A stretch of 64,000 nt of DNA from Solwaraspora sp. WMMD1047 (GCF_029626155.1 NZ_JARUBL010000001.1:3514501-3578500); one strand, 5' to 3'; counted from the stretch's first letter, positions 26,519 to 35,405 are shown. Made by a program: numbers and translations. The notes: generated by a model not told the origin, from the letters alone.

Positions 26519-26704
26519 ATGTCAGCCCGCGTGCTCGGCCGGGCGGTCGGGACGTTCTCGGTGGTCGTCGCCGCCATCGGGCTGCTGGCGTACCCGGTCC
26601 GGCGGCGCGGCCACCCGCTCGCGCCGACGGCTACCTGTCGGGTGTCTGCTGCTGCGCGATTGGCGCCCGCCGGTGCCGTCCAACCGGGTCACGCCCGGTC
26701 GTGA
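26519..26704 (+). CDS. Small putative membrane protein, possibly truncated
   Basis: A 61-residue ORF nine bases after the oxidoreductase stop, with GGGAG six bases before its ATG, so it looks translated in the same operon. It has one hydrophobic segment (VGTFSVVVAAIGLLAYPV) followed by a basic, low-complexity tail that is not recognisable. The tail may result from a frameshift in a once longer membrane protein. I do not recognise a family. Confidence 0.35.
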   Translation: MSARVLGRAVGTFSVVVAAIGLLAYPVRRRGHPLAPTATCRVSAAARLAPAGAVQPGHARS

Positions 26705-26779
26705 GAACGACACCGTCAGCGGCCGGCAACCCGTACGGTCGGTGATGCGGGTCGGTCGCCTCGGGTGGGGGTGGTTCGG

Positions 26780-27844
26780 ATGGCGGTCAGGGTCGCCACG
26801 TTCAACGCCAACAATCTCTTCTCCCGCTGGTCGTTCCAGCTCGACCTGCCCCGGGCGGTGGCGGACCGGGCGCTTGCCACGTTGCGTACCGACCCGGGGG
26901 CGGCCGACGAACTGGCCGGCGGCGCCGCGACCCCGGGCGAACCGGTCGGCCACCCGGACGTGGTGAAGGTCCGGCTCGACGACGGCAGCGAGCTGACCGG
27001 GGTGCTGCGCACCTTCCAGGGACGGCTCGTGCAGGGCAAGGACCCGAAGGCGCGGGCCTGGCTGGCCCGCCGGGTCGCCGCGGTGGACGCCGACGTGCTC
27101 TGTCTCCAGGAGGTCGAGGACCAGAACGCGGTGGACGTGTTCTGCCGCGACGACCTGCGACCGTTGGGCGCGGAGTATCCGTACCGGGTGGTGGTGGAGG
27201 GCAACGATCCGCGCCGGATCGACGTGGCGGTCTGCGCGAAGCTGCCGATCACCCGGGCCAGCTCCTGGCGGTTCTGGCCCGACCGGCAGGGCCGGCCGGT
27301 GTTCGGCCGGGACCTGCTCCAGGTGGAGGTCAGAGCGCCGGACGGCAAGCCGTTACGGATCTTCGTCAACCACCTGAAGAGCAACTTCGTCGCCAACGAG
27401 TTCCGGCTCACGGCCGAGGAGGTCGCCGCCGAGCGGGCCGCGATAGCCCGCCGCCGCACGGCGCAGGCGGAGGCGATCGCGGCGATCCTGCGGCACCAGC
27501 GGTTGACCCGGCGGATCGTCATGGTCGGCGACATGAACGACGAGCCGACGAGCCCCACGCTTGCCGCGCTGGCCGGAGCCGGTCTGATCGAACGGGTCAC
27601 CGACGCCAGCACGGTGGCCGGACCGTCGCGGACCGGCAAGCCGGTGTCCGATCGTTTCGCCGACCTGCATCCCGCGATGTGGACCCATCGGCACCGGGCC
27701 AAGGGGGTAACGCATTTCGGACTGTACGACCACATCTGGACGAGCGACGACCTGCCGGTGGCGGCCACCCACGTGATGCGCCGCACCCAACTCACCGGCG
27801 ACGGCACCGACCACGACCCGGCCTACGTCGACCTCGACCTGTGA
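26780..27844 (+). CDS. Endonuclease/exonuclease/phosphatase family protein
   Basis: A 354-residue EEP-fold hydrolase. The Mg-binding and catalytic motifs are VATFNANNLFSR, VDADVLCLQEVEDQ, RIFVNHLKSNF, MVGDMNDEPTSP and the ending GDGTDHDPAYVDLDL. Members hydrolyse phosphodiesters in DNA, RNA or lipids; the substrate here is unknown. No signal peptide is seen. ATG 26780 is preferred over two upstream GTG codons because the purine-rich GGTGGGGGTGG then acts as ribosome binding site. Confidence 0.88.
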   Translation: MAVRVATFNANNLFSRWSFQLDLPRAVADRALATLRTDPGAADELAGGAATPGEPVGHPDVVKVRLDDGSELTGVLRTFQGRLVQGKDPKARAWLARRVAAVDADVLCLQEVEDQNAVDVFCRDDLRPLGAEYPYRVVVEGNDPRRIDVAVCAKLPITRASSWRFWPDRQGRPVFGRDLLQVEVRAPDGKPLRIFVNHLKSNFVANEFRLTAEEVAAERAAIARRRTAQAEAIAAILRHQRLTRRIVMVGDMNDEPTSPTLAALAGAGLIERVTDASTVAGPSRTGKPVSDRFADLHPAMWTHRHRAKGVTHFGLYDHIWTSDDLPVAATHVMRRTQLTGDGTDHDPAYVDLDL

Positions 27845-27863
27845 CCCAACGTCCAGGCGTCAG

Positions 27864-27911
27864 CGGAGGCTCACCCAGCTTCCATGCCTCCTAACGGAGG
27901 CTCACCCAGCT
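27864..27911. repeat. 17-bp direct repeat copying a gene 3' end
   Basis: CGGAGGCTCACCCAGCT occurs at 27864-27880 and again at 27895-27911. The right copy is the last codons of the leftward gene ending at 27891. The left copy lies just past its stop and still reads SWVSLR-stop in one frame. Confidence 0.8.
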
Positions 27912-28367
27912 GGTCGCGATCGCGTAGCCGGCGGTGTGGGCGCAGAGCCGGACCGGGCCGGGCGGCGGAGCCGCCAGCGAGAAGAAGCCCACCGGGTCGA
28001 CCGCGGCCTCGTCGTAGGCTCCGTTCGCGGTGCGGGCGGTGACCCGCCCACCGGAGGCCGGCGAGAGCTGCCCGACGATGCCGGCCTCGGTCACCTCGAT
28101 CTCCACCACGACCGGACCGCTGCGGAACGCCAGGGTCCGCGCGGCACCGGCGTCCCGGCCGCCGGACCTGGTCAGTCCGGCCGGCTCGGCGTCACAGGCG
28201 GAGTCGAAGGTCAACTCGGCAAGCGCCAGTTCGGCGTCCACCGTGCGCCAGGTGAACGCCGCCCGGGCCGACGTCTCGAACTCCTGCGGGACCGGTCCGG
28301 CCTCCCGCAAAGCCTCGCCCAACTCCGTGAGCAGCGTGTTGTCATCGGCCGGCGGCCACGACCCCAT
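27891..28367 (-). CDS. Hypothetical protein in sigma-subtilisin-CHAT island
   Basis: A 158-residue protein I do not recognise. The N-terminal half is helical and acidic (LLTELGEALREAGPVPQEFE), with FTWRTVDAELALAELTFDS; the C-terminal half looks like a small beta-sandwich (VVVEIEVTEAGIVGQLSPAS, then VRLCAHTAGYAIATSWVSLR). It overlaps the end of the sigma factor gene by 26 bases and is the last gene of a three-gene operon. ATG 28367 is eight bases after GGAGG; a GTG at 28370 is an alternative. Position suggests a regulator or substrate of the sigma factor or protease; that is inference. Confidence 0.75.
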   Translation of the reverse strand: MGSWPPADDNTLLTELGEALREAGPVPQEFETSARAAFTWRTVDAELALAELTFDSACDAEPAGLTRSGGRDAGAARTLAFRSGPVVVEIEVTEAGIVGQLSPASGGRVTARTANGAYDEAAVDPVGFFSLAAPPPGPVRLCAHTAGYAIATSWVSLR

Positions 28368-29013
28368 CACGTTCACCTCCCCCTTCCTGAGCCGGGCACG
28401 TCCCGAGGTACGGGGCGAGCGCCGGGCATCCGCGAAGCTTGCGTAGGCACCGGGCCTGGGTCGGCCCGACGCTGCCGACCGGCATGCCGAGCCGGTCGCC
28501 GATCATCCGGTAGCTGGCCGGCGGGTCCGCGGTCAGCAACGCGAGCAGTTCCTGGCACCGCGGCGACAACTGGGCGAAGCCCTCCCGCAGCGCCTGGCGC
28601 CGTTCGGCCCGCAGCAGGTCCTCGTCCGGTGCCGTCGTGTCCACCAACAGCGAAGCACCCAACTGCCCGGTGGCGGAATCGTCGTACGGGTCGAACGGCA
28701 CGCTCCGTCGGCCGACCCGCAACATCCGGTAGCACTCGTGCCGGGTGGTGGTGGCCAGCCATCCGGCCAGGGCGGCCGGTGCCCGCAGCCGGTCCAGGTG
28801 CTCCACCAGGCGCAACCAGACCGTCTGGTTGACGTCCGCGGCGTCCGCTCCGGTCAGGCCGTGCGAGCGGACGACCGACAGCACCAGCGGGGTGTAGCGG
28901 CGGACCAGCTCCGCCCAGGCCCGCTCGTCACCGCCGGCCGCGGCGCCGACCAACTCGACCGGGTCGCCGCCGGTCGGTCGCGCCGCCGGGTGGCCGCCCT
29001 CCAGCCTCCTCAT
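28342..29013 (-). CDS. ECF-type RNA polymerase sigma factor
   Basis: A 223-residue sigma-70 family protein. Region 2 is at about 35-105 (ELVRRYTPLVLSVVRSHGLT, DVNQTVWLRLVEHLDRL, GWLATTTRHECYRMLR) and region 4 at about 140-195 (AQLSPRCQELLALLTADPP, then SYRMIGDRLGMPVGSVGPTQ). The segment is followed by a short tail with two Cys. Its ATG overlaps the stop of the subtilisin gene (ATGA), so it is translated with the protease. It probably drives its own island. Confidence 0.88.
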   Translation of the reverse strand: MRRLEGGHPAARPTGGDPVELVGAAAGGDERAWAELVRRYTPLVLSVVRSHGLTGADAADVNQTVWLRLVEHLDRLRAPAALAGWLATTTRHECYRMLRVGRRSVPFDPYDDSATGQLGASLLVDTTAPDEDLLRAERRQALREGFAQLSPRCQELLALLTADPPASYRMIGDRLGMPVGSVGPTQARCLRKLRGCPALAPYLGTCPAQEGGGERDGVVAAGR

Positions 29014-30356
29014 TCGACGAGTACGCCGTAGTCGGGATGCCAGCGTGGCTCGGCGAGCAGCGCGAGCCGGGCCTCCTGCGCGGTCAGGCCGCCCGCGGTC
29101 ATCATCGCGGCGAGTCGACCCGAGACGTGTCCGGTGGCGAACGAGGTGCCCGCCCAGTCGGCGAACCCGTCGAAGGGCGTGGCGGGCAGCCCGGGCAGCA
29201 GCAGCTGACCCTTGACGTAGGTGCTGGACCGGTCCCCGATGGCGCAGACATCCAACCAGGGTCCGTAGTTGCTGTAGGCGGCCGGGGTGACACCGTGCTG
29301 GTCACGGGTCACCGCACCCACCGCGAGCACCGGGTCCAGGGCCGCCGGCCAGGCCGGCCGGTCGGTGCCGGAGTTGCCGGCCGCCGCCACCACGACGACC
29401 TCCTTGGGGAGGGCGGCCAGCGCGTTGACCAGCGGCAGCGGCGGCAGGTCGTCGGCGGTGTAGCCGCCCAGCGACAGGTTGACGATCTCGGCCGCGCTCC
29501 GCTTCGGATCGGCGTGCCCGAGCCCGGCCAGCGCCGCGACCAGCATCTCCTCGTCACCGATGCCGGTCGCGTCCAGGGCCGCCTCCGGATCGACCCGGAC
29601 GCCGGGGGCGGCCTGCCGGACCACCCCGGCGACGAAGGTGCCGTGCCCGCCCTGCAGCGCCAGCGTGTCGTCGTACAGGTAGACCGCGTCCTCGTCGTCG
29701 GATTCGGGCAGGTACCAGCCGTCGAGCCAGTCCGGGTGGTAGTCGCCGGCGTGGCGCCAGATGCCGGTGTCGCAGACGCCCACCGTGACGCCGGCGCCCT
29801 CGCCGGCCCGGGCCGGGTCCGGGGGCGCCAGCGCGGCGGCCGGCCGCGGCGGCCCGCCCGGGTTGCCCATGATGTTGCCGAAGCCGACCAGGACGTGGTG
29901 CGGTTGCACGGCGGGCGGTCGCTGGCCCGGCCACTGCTGCCGGTCGCGGAGCTTCTGGACCAGGCCCGGGATGTCGGCCTCCCGGTCGAAGGCCAGCCGG
30001 GTGACGCCGGCGAACCGGCCCGCCGGCTCCACCTGGTGGCCGTACTCGCGTAACCGGGCCTGCACCCGTTTGGCGTCCGCGTCGGCGGCCAGGAGCTGCC
30101 GGGGCCGGTACAGGAACTCCCGGCCGGGTTCCAGGTGGCGGCGCACGTTGCGGTCCTCGGCCACCGCCAGCAGGAACGCCCGCTGGTACGCCTCGTCCGC
30201 CGACTCGGCGGCCCGGCCGGGCGCCGCCCGGGGCAGGCTGGTCAGCGAGGCGGCGACCGCGGCCAGTGCGGACCCGGCCAACAGTCGGCGGCGGGACAGC
30301 CGGGTGGCTGGCCGGTCCGGCACGCGGCGTTCGGTCGGCGCTGGTCCTGGGTGCAT
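29010..30356 (-). CDS. Tat-exported S8 subtilisin-like serine peptidase
   Basis: A 448-residue subtilase. The N-terminus carries a twin-arginine signal (TRLSRRRLLAGSALAAVAAS). The catalytic triad is intact: Asp196 in GVCDTGIW, His238 in GGHGTFVAGVV, Ser405 in WAGTSFATGHVSG, with oxyanion Asn329 in AAAGNSG. Residues 50-160 form an inhibitor-like prodomain region. ATG 30356 is chosen over an upstream start because GAGGAGGAG lies just before it. It shares a 4-bp overlap with the sigma gene and is divergent from the CHAT protein. Such co-localised proteases suggest a proteolytic cascade. Confidence 0.9.
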   Translation of the reverse strand: MHPGPAPTERRVPDRPATRLSRRRLLAGSALAAVAASLTSLPRAAPGRAAESADEAYQRAFLLAVAEDRNVRRHLEPGREFLYRPRQLLAADADAKRVQARLREYGHQVEPAGRFAGVTRLAFDREADIPGLVQKLRDRQQWPGQRPPAVQPHHVLVGFGNIMGNPGGPPRPAAALAPPDPARAGEGAGVTVGVCDTGIWRHAGDYHPDWLDGWYLPESDDEDAVYLYDDTLALQGGHGTFVAGVVRQAAPGVRVDPEAALDATGIGDEEMLVAALAGLGHADPKRSAAEIVNLSLGGYTADDLPPLPLVNALAALPKEVVVVAAAGNSGTDRPAWPAALDPVLAVGAVTRDQHGVTPAAYSNYGPWLDVCAIGDRSSTYVKGQLLLPGLPATPFDGFADWAGTSFATGHVSGRLAAMMTAGGLTAQEARLALLAEPRWHPDYGVLVE

Positions 30357-30462
30357 CCGTCTCCTCCTCGACGCGTCGGGGAAGGCCCGGCCCGGCGGAA
30401 AGCCAGTGGTCGGTCGCCGCCCCACCGGCGATACCGAATCCTTCAGAAGATAGCTGAGTGTC

Positions 30463-30468
30463 TATAGT
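30463..30468 (+). promoter_or_regulatory. Candidate -10 for the CHAT gene
   Basis: TATAGT sits about 49 bases upstream of the TTG start of the CHAT gene in an AT-richer stretch between the divergent S8 and CHAT genes. No consensus -35 was seen; a sigma-factor-specific element may be used. Confidence 0.35.
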
Positions 30469-30516
30469 GGTACCAGGCTGAGACCGATAAATGACATTTT
30501 TCGACCAGCAGGTGGT

Positions 30517-33141
30517 TTGACCCCGCACCCCGCATCGTGGACTCTTCTTTCCATGGTCGACAGCAGGGCGGCCCTCGACCAGGTTCAGCGACACCCGCGC
30601 GAGGCGATCTCGATCGGCCGGCGGGTGCTCGCCGACCGTGCGGTGTCGGCGGCCGAGCGCTCCGCCGCCGAGCGGGCCATCGGCCTCGCCCTGCGGGAGC
30701 TCAACGACCTGCCGGGGGCGCTGCGGCACCTGCGTCGGGCGGAACGGCTCGCCGACTCGCCGCGGGTCCGGGCGCTGGCCCAGATGAGCCTCGGCTACGT
30801 GCTGGCCAACGCCGGCCGGACGGCCGCCGCGCTGCGGGCCGTCACCGCCGCCCTGCCCCGGCTGACCGGCGCCGACGCCGGTCGGGCCCGGATGCAGCGG
30901 GGCGTCGTGCTGCACTACCGGGGCCGGTTCGACGAGGCGGTCCGCGACTACGGGGTCGCGGTCGAGGTGGCCCGCCGGGAGGCCGACCCGCTGCTGGAGG
31001 CCCGGGCCCGGAACAACCGCGGGCTGCTCAACGCCCACCGGGGCGCCGCCCGCGGCGCCGAGGACGACCTCAGCCGGGCCGCCGAGATCTTCCGCCGGCT
31101 CGGCATGGAGCTGGCCGCCGCCGACGTGCGCTGGAACATCGGGATCGCGACCGGCCAACGCGGCGACATCGCCGGCGCGTTGCGGCTGTTCGGCACCGTC
31201 GCCGAGGAGTACCACCGGCTCGGTGTGCCGCGACCGGCCCTGCTGCTGGACCGATTCGAGCTGCTGCTGTCGGTGCCGCTGGTCGACGAGGCGGTCGAGG
31301 TGGCCGGCGCCGCGGTGCGGGAGCTGCGCCAGCGGCGGATGGCCTCCGACCTGGCCGAGGCGCTGCTGGCCCAGGCCCGGGCCGCGCTGCTCGGTGGAGA
31401 CCTGGAGACCGCCACCGCGGCGGCGGCGCAGGCCCGGGTCAGGTTCCGCCGGCAGGGGCGGCGGACCTGGGCGGCGTTCGCCCGGCACGTCGAACTGCGT
31501 GCCGAGTTCGACCGGGGCACCCGCACTCCCGGCCTGCTCGCCGCGATGACCAGGACGGCAGGTCAGCTCGACGCGACCGGCTGGCCCGGTCCCGCCCTGA
31601 CCACCCGGATCGAGGCGGCCAAACTCGCGGTCGCGCTGGCCCGCCCGGAGCGGGCCGCCGAGCTGCTGCGTCAGGCGGCCGGTGCGCACCGGCGGGGTAC
31701 CGCCACCCACCGCGCCCAGGGCTGGTACGCGTTGGCCCTGGCCCGCCGTCTCGACGGCGACGAACCGGCGGCGGCCCGGGCGCTGCGCCGCGGGCTGGCC
31801 GTCCTGGACGGGCACCGGGCCGCGCTCGGCGCCACCGAACTGCGCGCGCACAGCGGCGCCTACGGCCGGGAGCTGGCCGCGGAGGGCCTGGACATCGCGA
31901 TCCGGGCCGGCTCCGCGGCCCGGGCGCTGGCCTGGGCGGAGCGCTGGCGGGCCAATGCGCTGCGTACCCGGGCCGTGGTTCCGCCGCAGGACCCCGAGCT
32001 GGCGGCCGCGCTGGCCGAGCTGCGGATGGTCAGCGCGGCGCTGGAGGACGCGTTGCTCGGCGCCCGGCCGGTGGCCGCGCTGCGCCGCCACCAGACCCGG
32101 CTGGAGCAGCGCATCCGCGAGTTGACCCGCAGCGTCTCCGGGGGCGGGGCGCTGCTGGCGCCACCCGGGGTACGCGCGCTGGCCGAATCCCTCGGCGAGG
32201 CTGTCCTGGTCGAACTGGTTGCCCACGACCAACGGCTACGCGCGGTGCTGGTACGCGACGGCCGGGCCAGCCTGCACGACCTTGGCCCCCTCGCGGAGGC
32301 GTCCCGGCTGGCCCGGCTGCACCGCTTCGGCCTGCGCCGGCTGGTCACCCTCGGTGACTCGCAGCGGGCCCGGGGCGGCGCCGACCACGCCGCCTCCGCC
32401 CTCGACGAACTGCTCTTCGGTCCGCTGCGCTCCCGGCTCGCCGACCGGCCGCTGGTGCTCGTGCCGATCGGCGAACTGCACGCGGTCGGGTGGGCGGGCC
32501 TGCCGACCTGCGCCGGCCGGCCGGTGACGGTGGCACCGTCGGCGACGGTCTGGTCGGCGGCGACCCGCCGGCTCGCGCCGGCCGGGACGCCGCTGCTGGC
32601 CGCCGGGCCGCGGCTGCCCGCCGCCGAGACCGAGGTGGGTCAGCTCGGCGCGGTGCTGCCGGCCGCCACCCGGCTGACCGGCGATGCGGCCTCCGTGGCG
32701 GCCGTGACCAAGGCGATGGACGGTGCCGGCCTGGCGCACATCGCCGCGCACGGCACCTTCCGCGCCGACAACCCGCTCTTCTCCACCCTGGAACTCGCCG
32801 ACGGGCCGCTGACCGCGTACGAGCTGGAGCGGTTGCCCCGGCCACCCGGCTGCGTGGTGCTGTCGGCCTGCGACGCGGGCCTGTCCGGGGTCCGACCCGG
32901 CGACGAGGTGATGGGATTCACGGCGGTGCTGCTCGCGCTCGGCACCCGCAGCCTGATCGCCGCCGTGCTGCCGGTGCCGGCGGATCTCACCACCGCCCTG
33001 ATGGTCGACCTGCACCGGCGGATGCGCGCCGGTGCCGGTCCGGCGCCGGCGCTGGCCGCCGCCCAGCAGGCCTTCGCCGCAGGTGGCGCCGGCCCGGCCG
33101 GGGCCACCGCCGCTGCCTTCGTCTGCTTCGGCGCCGGCTGA
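30517..33141 (+). CDS. TPR-repeat CHAT domain protease-like protein
   Basis: An 874-residue protein. The first ~430 residues are TPR-like helical repeats (LRHLRRAERLADSPRVRALA, VDYGVAVEVARREADPLLEA-type units), then a helical linker, then a caspase-like CHAT domain (about 640-870). The catalytic dyad is present: His745 in LAHIAAHGTFRADNPLF and Cys785 in VVLSACDAGLSG. TPR-CHAT proteins act as regulated proteases in bacterial conflict and programmed-death systems. TTG 30517 has AGCAGG four bases before it; an in-frame ATG at 30553 has none. The 3' end is duplicated just beyond the stop (33123-33177). Confidence 0.87.
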   Translation: MTPHPASWTLLSMVDSRAALDQVQRHPREAISIGRRVLADRAVSAAERSAAERAIGLALRELNDLPGALRHLRRAERLADSPRVRALAQMSLGYVLANAGRTAAALRAVTAALPRLTGADAGRARMQRGVVLHYRGRFDEAVRDYGVAVEVARREADPLLEARARNNRGLLNAHRGAARGAEDDLSRAAEIFRRLGMELAAADVRWNIGIATGQRGDIAGALRLFGTVAEEYHRLGVPRPALLLDRFELLLSVPLVDEAVEVAGAAVRELRQRRMASDLAEALLAQARAALLGGDLETATAAAAQARVRFRRQGRRTWAAFARHVELRAEFDRGTRTPGLLAAMTRTAGQLDATGWPGPALTTRIEAAKLAVALARPERAAELLRQAAGAHRRGTATHRAQGWYALALARRLDGDEPAAARALRRGLAVLDGHRAALGATELRAHSGAYGRELAAEGLDIAIRAGSAARALAWAERWRANALRTRAVVPPQDPELAAALAELRMVSAALEDALLGARPVAALRRHQTRLEQRIRELTRSVSGGGALLAPPGVRALAESLGEAVLVELVAHDQRLRAVLVRDGRASLHDLGPLAEASRLARLHRFGLRRLVTLGDSQRARGGADHAASALDELLFGPLRSRLADRPLVLVPIGELHAVGWAGLPTCAGRPVTVAPSATVWSAATRRLAPAGTPLLAAGPRLPAAETEVGQLGAVLPAATRLTGDAASVAAVTKAMDGAGLAHIAAHGTFRADNPLFSTLELADGPLTAYELERLPRPPGCVVLSACDAGLSGVRPGDEVMGFTAVLLALGTRSLIAAVLPVPADLTTALMVDLHRRMRAGAGPAPALAAAQQAFAAGGAGPAGATAAAFVCFGAG

Positions 33142-33177
33142 CCGGCAAGCCCTGCTTCGGCGCCGGCTGACCGGCAA
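33123..33177. repeat. 26-bp direct repeat copying the CHAT gene 3' end
   Basis: An identical 26-bp sequence occurs at 33123-33148 and 33152-33177 (29-bp period). The first copy includes the last five codons and TGA of the CHAT gene, the second is just after. It mirrors the 17-bp duplication at the other end of the island. Confidence 0.85.
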
Positions 33178-33415
33178 CCCCGCCCGACACCCCGTCCGGT
33201 CCGGCCCGCTCGTCCCGCCGGACCCTCCCGGTCCCATCCGTCCCGGCCGGCTCGTTCTCCGCCGGCGCCCGGCTGGTCCTCCGCCCGCGCCGTCCGTTGT
33301 CCGCTGCCCGACAGAAATTGCTGACGGCCGGTCGGTATCAAACCCCGGCCAGCCGGCTCTCGTCCGGTGTGGGCGGCGCGGCAGGCGCCCGACCCAGCAG
33401 GGTGAAGGGAGAGCC

Positions 33416-35296
33416 ATGTCCAGAGGAGCACACCGCCGTGGGCCGGTCGCGCGCGGGCTGGCGGCGGGCTCGGTCCTCGCGCTGGCCGGCACGCTGATGG
33501 TCGGCGGGACGGCCGGCGCGGCGGAGCAGACGGCCGCGGTCTTCGCGGTCGTCCAGGAGGGTCTCACCGTCGAGGAGGGGGCGGCCCTGGGCAAGGCGTT
33601 CGGACTGCCGAACGCCCTGGAGACCACCGGCGCGTTCAGCTACGTCGACACCGCCAGCTTCAACGCGGTGCCGCTCACCGAGGTCGGCGAGGGCCGCGAC
33701 GAGTCGGGGCGGCCGGTGCTCGCCCAGGCACTCGACCTGGCCGCCCTGGACCGGATCAAGCCGATCCCGGCGGAGGAGGCGCTGCGCGGCGCCGGCCGAC
33801 TCGTCGAACTGGCCGGACTGAGCCCGGAGCTGAAGGCCGAACCGACCGTGTCGCACTCCGAGCTGACCCTGGCCGATCAGCACAGCCGGCCGACCCGGGT
33901 ACAGGCCCTGGACACCACGGTGAGCCACCGGTTCAGCCTCGCCGGCCTGCCGGTGACCGGGCAGGGCGCCCGGCTGCGGATGACCTTCGCGCCGGACGGC
34001 ACGGTCAGCCAGCTCTCGCACGCGCTGCGCAAGGTCGAACGGGCCGGTGAGGTGGCCGTGATCAGCCCGGCCGAGGCCAGCCGGGCCTGCCGGGCGCTCT
34101 ATCCGGCCGGGGTCCGCCAGCAGACGCCCACCCTCGGCTACCAGTTCCCCGAGCTGGCGGCCACGAACGCCGACGGCAAGGGCCGGGTCGCCACGATCGT
34201 GCCGCAGTACACCTGCAACCCGGTCGCCGAGACCGGCAATCTCGCCCACCGGCTGGTGCCCGCCGTCGCCGACAGCGCGCCGAGCGGCAAGCTGACCGCC
34301 AGCCGGTCCGGCGACAAGGTCGAGGCCACCATCTCGGTAAGCGGCGGCACCGAGCCGTACTCCTACGCGTGGTCGTCGTCCAGCACGGTGCTCGACGACG
34401 CCCGCGGCGGCGACTCGATCTCCTACCTGCGCACCGCCCGGGAGAACGCCGCGTCGGGCGAGCAGCTCACCGTCGAGGTGACCGACGCCAACGGGCTGAC
34501 CGCCACCGCGACCGTCGCTCTCGACGGCGACGGTGACGCCTCGGTCGAGACGGTGCCCGGCGGGGGCGGCTTCGGCGTGCTGGCGGTCGGGCCGGTGGAC
34601 GTCGGCATCGAACAGACCGTCGACGAATGGCAGTGCGCTCAGGACAGCGCCAACGGATTCCGCAACGTGATGACCTCGAAGGGGGTACCGACCGTGTTCG
34701 ACTGGCGTGGCCACAACGCCTGGGAGTGGGACTTCAAGGACCCGAGCCTCGGCGGTGGCGACAACTCCTACGTCGACAACGTCGACGCCACCTGGTACAC
34801 CGGCCACGGCTCGCCCAGCGGGTTCACCTTCAAGAGCAGCGTCAACGACAACTGGATCGTGCCGGGGGACTCCCGGTGGGGCAACCGCGACCTGGAGTGG
34901 CTGCAACTGGAGTCCTGCCAGGTGCTGCGCGACACCAACGGCACGCACAACTACTTCAGCCGGTGGCGGCAGGCCTTCCAGGGGCTGCACATCCTCAACG
35001 GGTTCCACACCAACGCCTACTGCGTCGGTGGCGGTACCGGACGCAGCTTCGCCGAGTACCTGTTCCCGAAGAAGTTCCTGTGGTGGACGATCCGGCCCGC
35101 GCAGCGGGTCCAGACCGCCTGGGCGCTGATGGCGATCGACAAGGAGCCCGGTGGCGTGGTGTACCGGTCGATGGGGGCGTACCGCTGGGACGGGGTGAAC
35201 AACATCGGCGACTACTTCTGGGGGCAGGGTCCGGTCGGGCCGGACCTGCCGATCACCCCGCAGATGGGGATGTGGTCGATCAGCGGCACCGTGTAA
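33416..35296 (+). CDS. Secreted DUF6345-type protein with caspase-like His/Cys pair
   Basis: A 626-residue exported protein. A signal peptide (RGLAAGSVLALAGTLMVGG, cleavage near AGA) is followed by a helix-rich prodomain-like region, a PKD/Ig-like domain (about 290-390, SGGTEPYSYAWSSSS) and a C-terminal domain (about 405-620) that I match to DUF6345. That domain contains ATWYTGHGSPSGFTF (His464) and LEWLQLESCQVLRD (Cys501), the His-Gly plus Cys pattern of clan CD (caspase/gingipain-like) peptidases. Start ATG has GAAGGGAG upstream. It lies 275 bases downstream of the CHAT gene on the same strand and may be part of the protease island. The peptidase role is inference. Confidence 0.75.
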   Translation: MSRGAHRRGPVARGLAAGSVLALAGTLMVGGTAGAAEQTAAVFAVVQEGLTVEEGAALGKAFGLPNALETTGAFSYVDTASFNAVPLTEVGEGRDESGRPVLAQALDLAALDRIKPIPAEEALRGAGRLVELAGLSPELKAEPTVSHSELTLADQHSRPTRVQALDTTVSHRFSLAGLPVTGQGARLRMTFAPDGTVSQLSHALRKVERAGEVAVISPAEASRACRALYPAGVRQQTPTLGYQFPELAATNADGKGRVATIVPQYTCNPVAETGNLAHRLVPAVADSAPSGKLTASRSGDKVEATISVSGGTEPYSYAWSSSSTVLDDARGGDSISYLRTARENAASGEQLTVEVTDANGLTATATVALDGDGDASVETVPGGGGFGVLAVGPVDVGIEQTVDEWQCAQDSANGFRNVMTSKGVPTVFDWRGHNAWEWDFKDPSLGGGDNSYVDNVDATWYTGHGSPSGFTFKSSVNDNWIVPGDSRWGNRDLEWLQLESCQVLRDTNGTHNYFSRWRQAFQGLHILNGFHTNAYCVGGGTGRSFAEYLFPKKFLWWTIRPAQRVQTAWALMAIDKEPGGVVYRSMGAYRWDGVNNIGDYFWGQGPVGPDLPITPQMGMWSISGTV

Positions 35297-35318
35297 CCGC
35301 ACCCGACCAGTTCAGACG

Positions 35319-35356
35319 CCCGGTGACCGCCGACGGGGCGGTCGGCGCTCACCGGG
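35319..35356. terminator. Composite hairpin between convergent genes
   Basis: CCCGGTGA (35319-35326) pairs with TCACCGGG (35349-35356); an inner CCGCC/GGCGG stem extends it. It lies between the convergent DUF6345 and Pr6Pr genes and would stop both. Confidence 0.6.
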
Positions 35357-35405
35357 TGGCCCGGCGGCCGCACCCGATCTGGACGACTGAGAACCCGGCT
35401 CCTGA

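Noticed and set aside
29554-32232. 892-residue open frame on the minus strand across the S8 and CHAT genes
   Set aside because: It covers parts of two convincing genes on other frames, spans the divergent promoter region, and has low-complexity sequence with no domains.
33338-35302. 654-residue frame opposite the DUF6345 gene
   Set aside because: Antisense to a gene with signal peptide, ribosome binding site and domain structure; no independent features.
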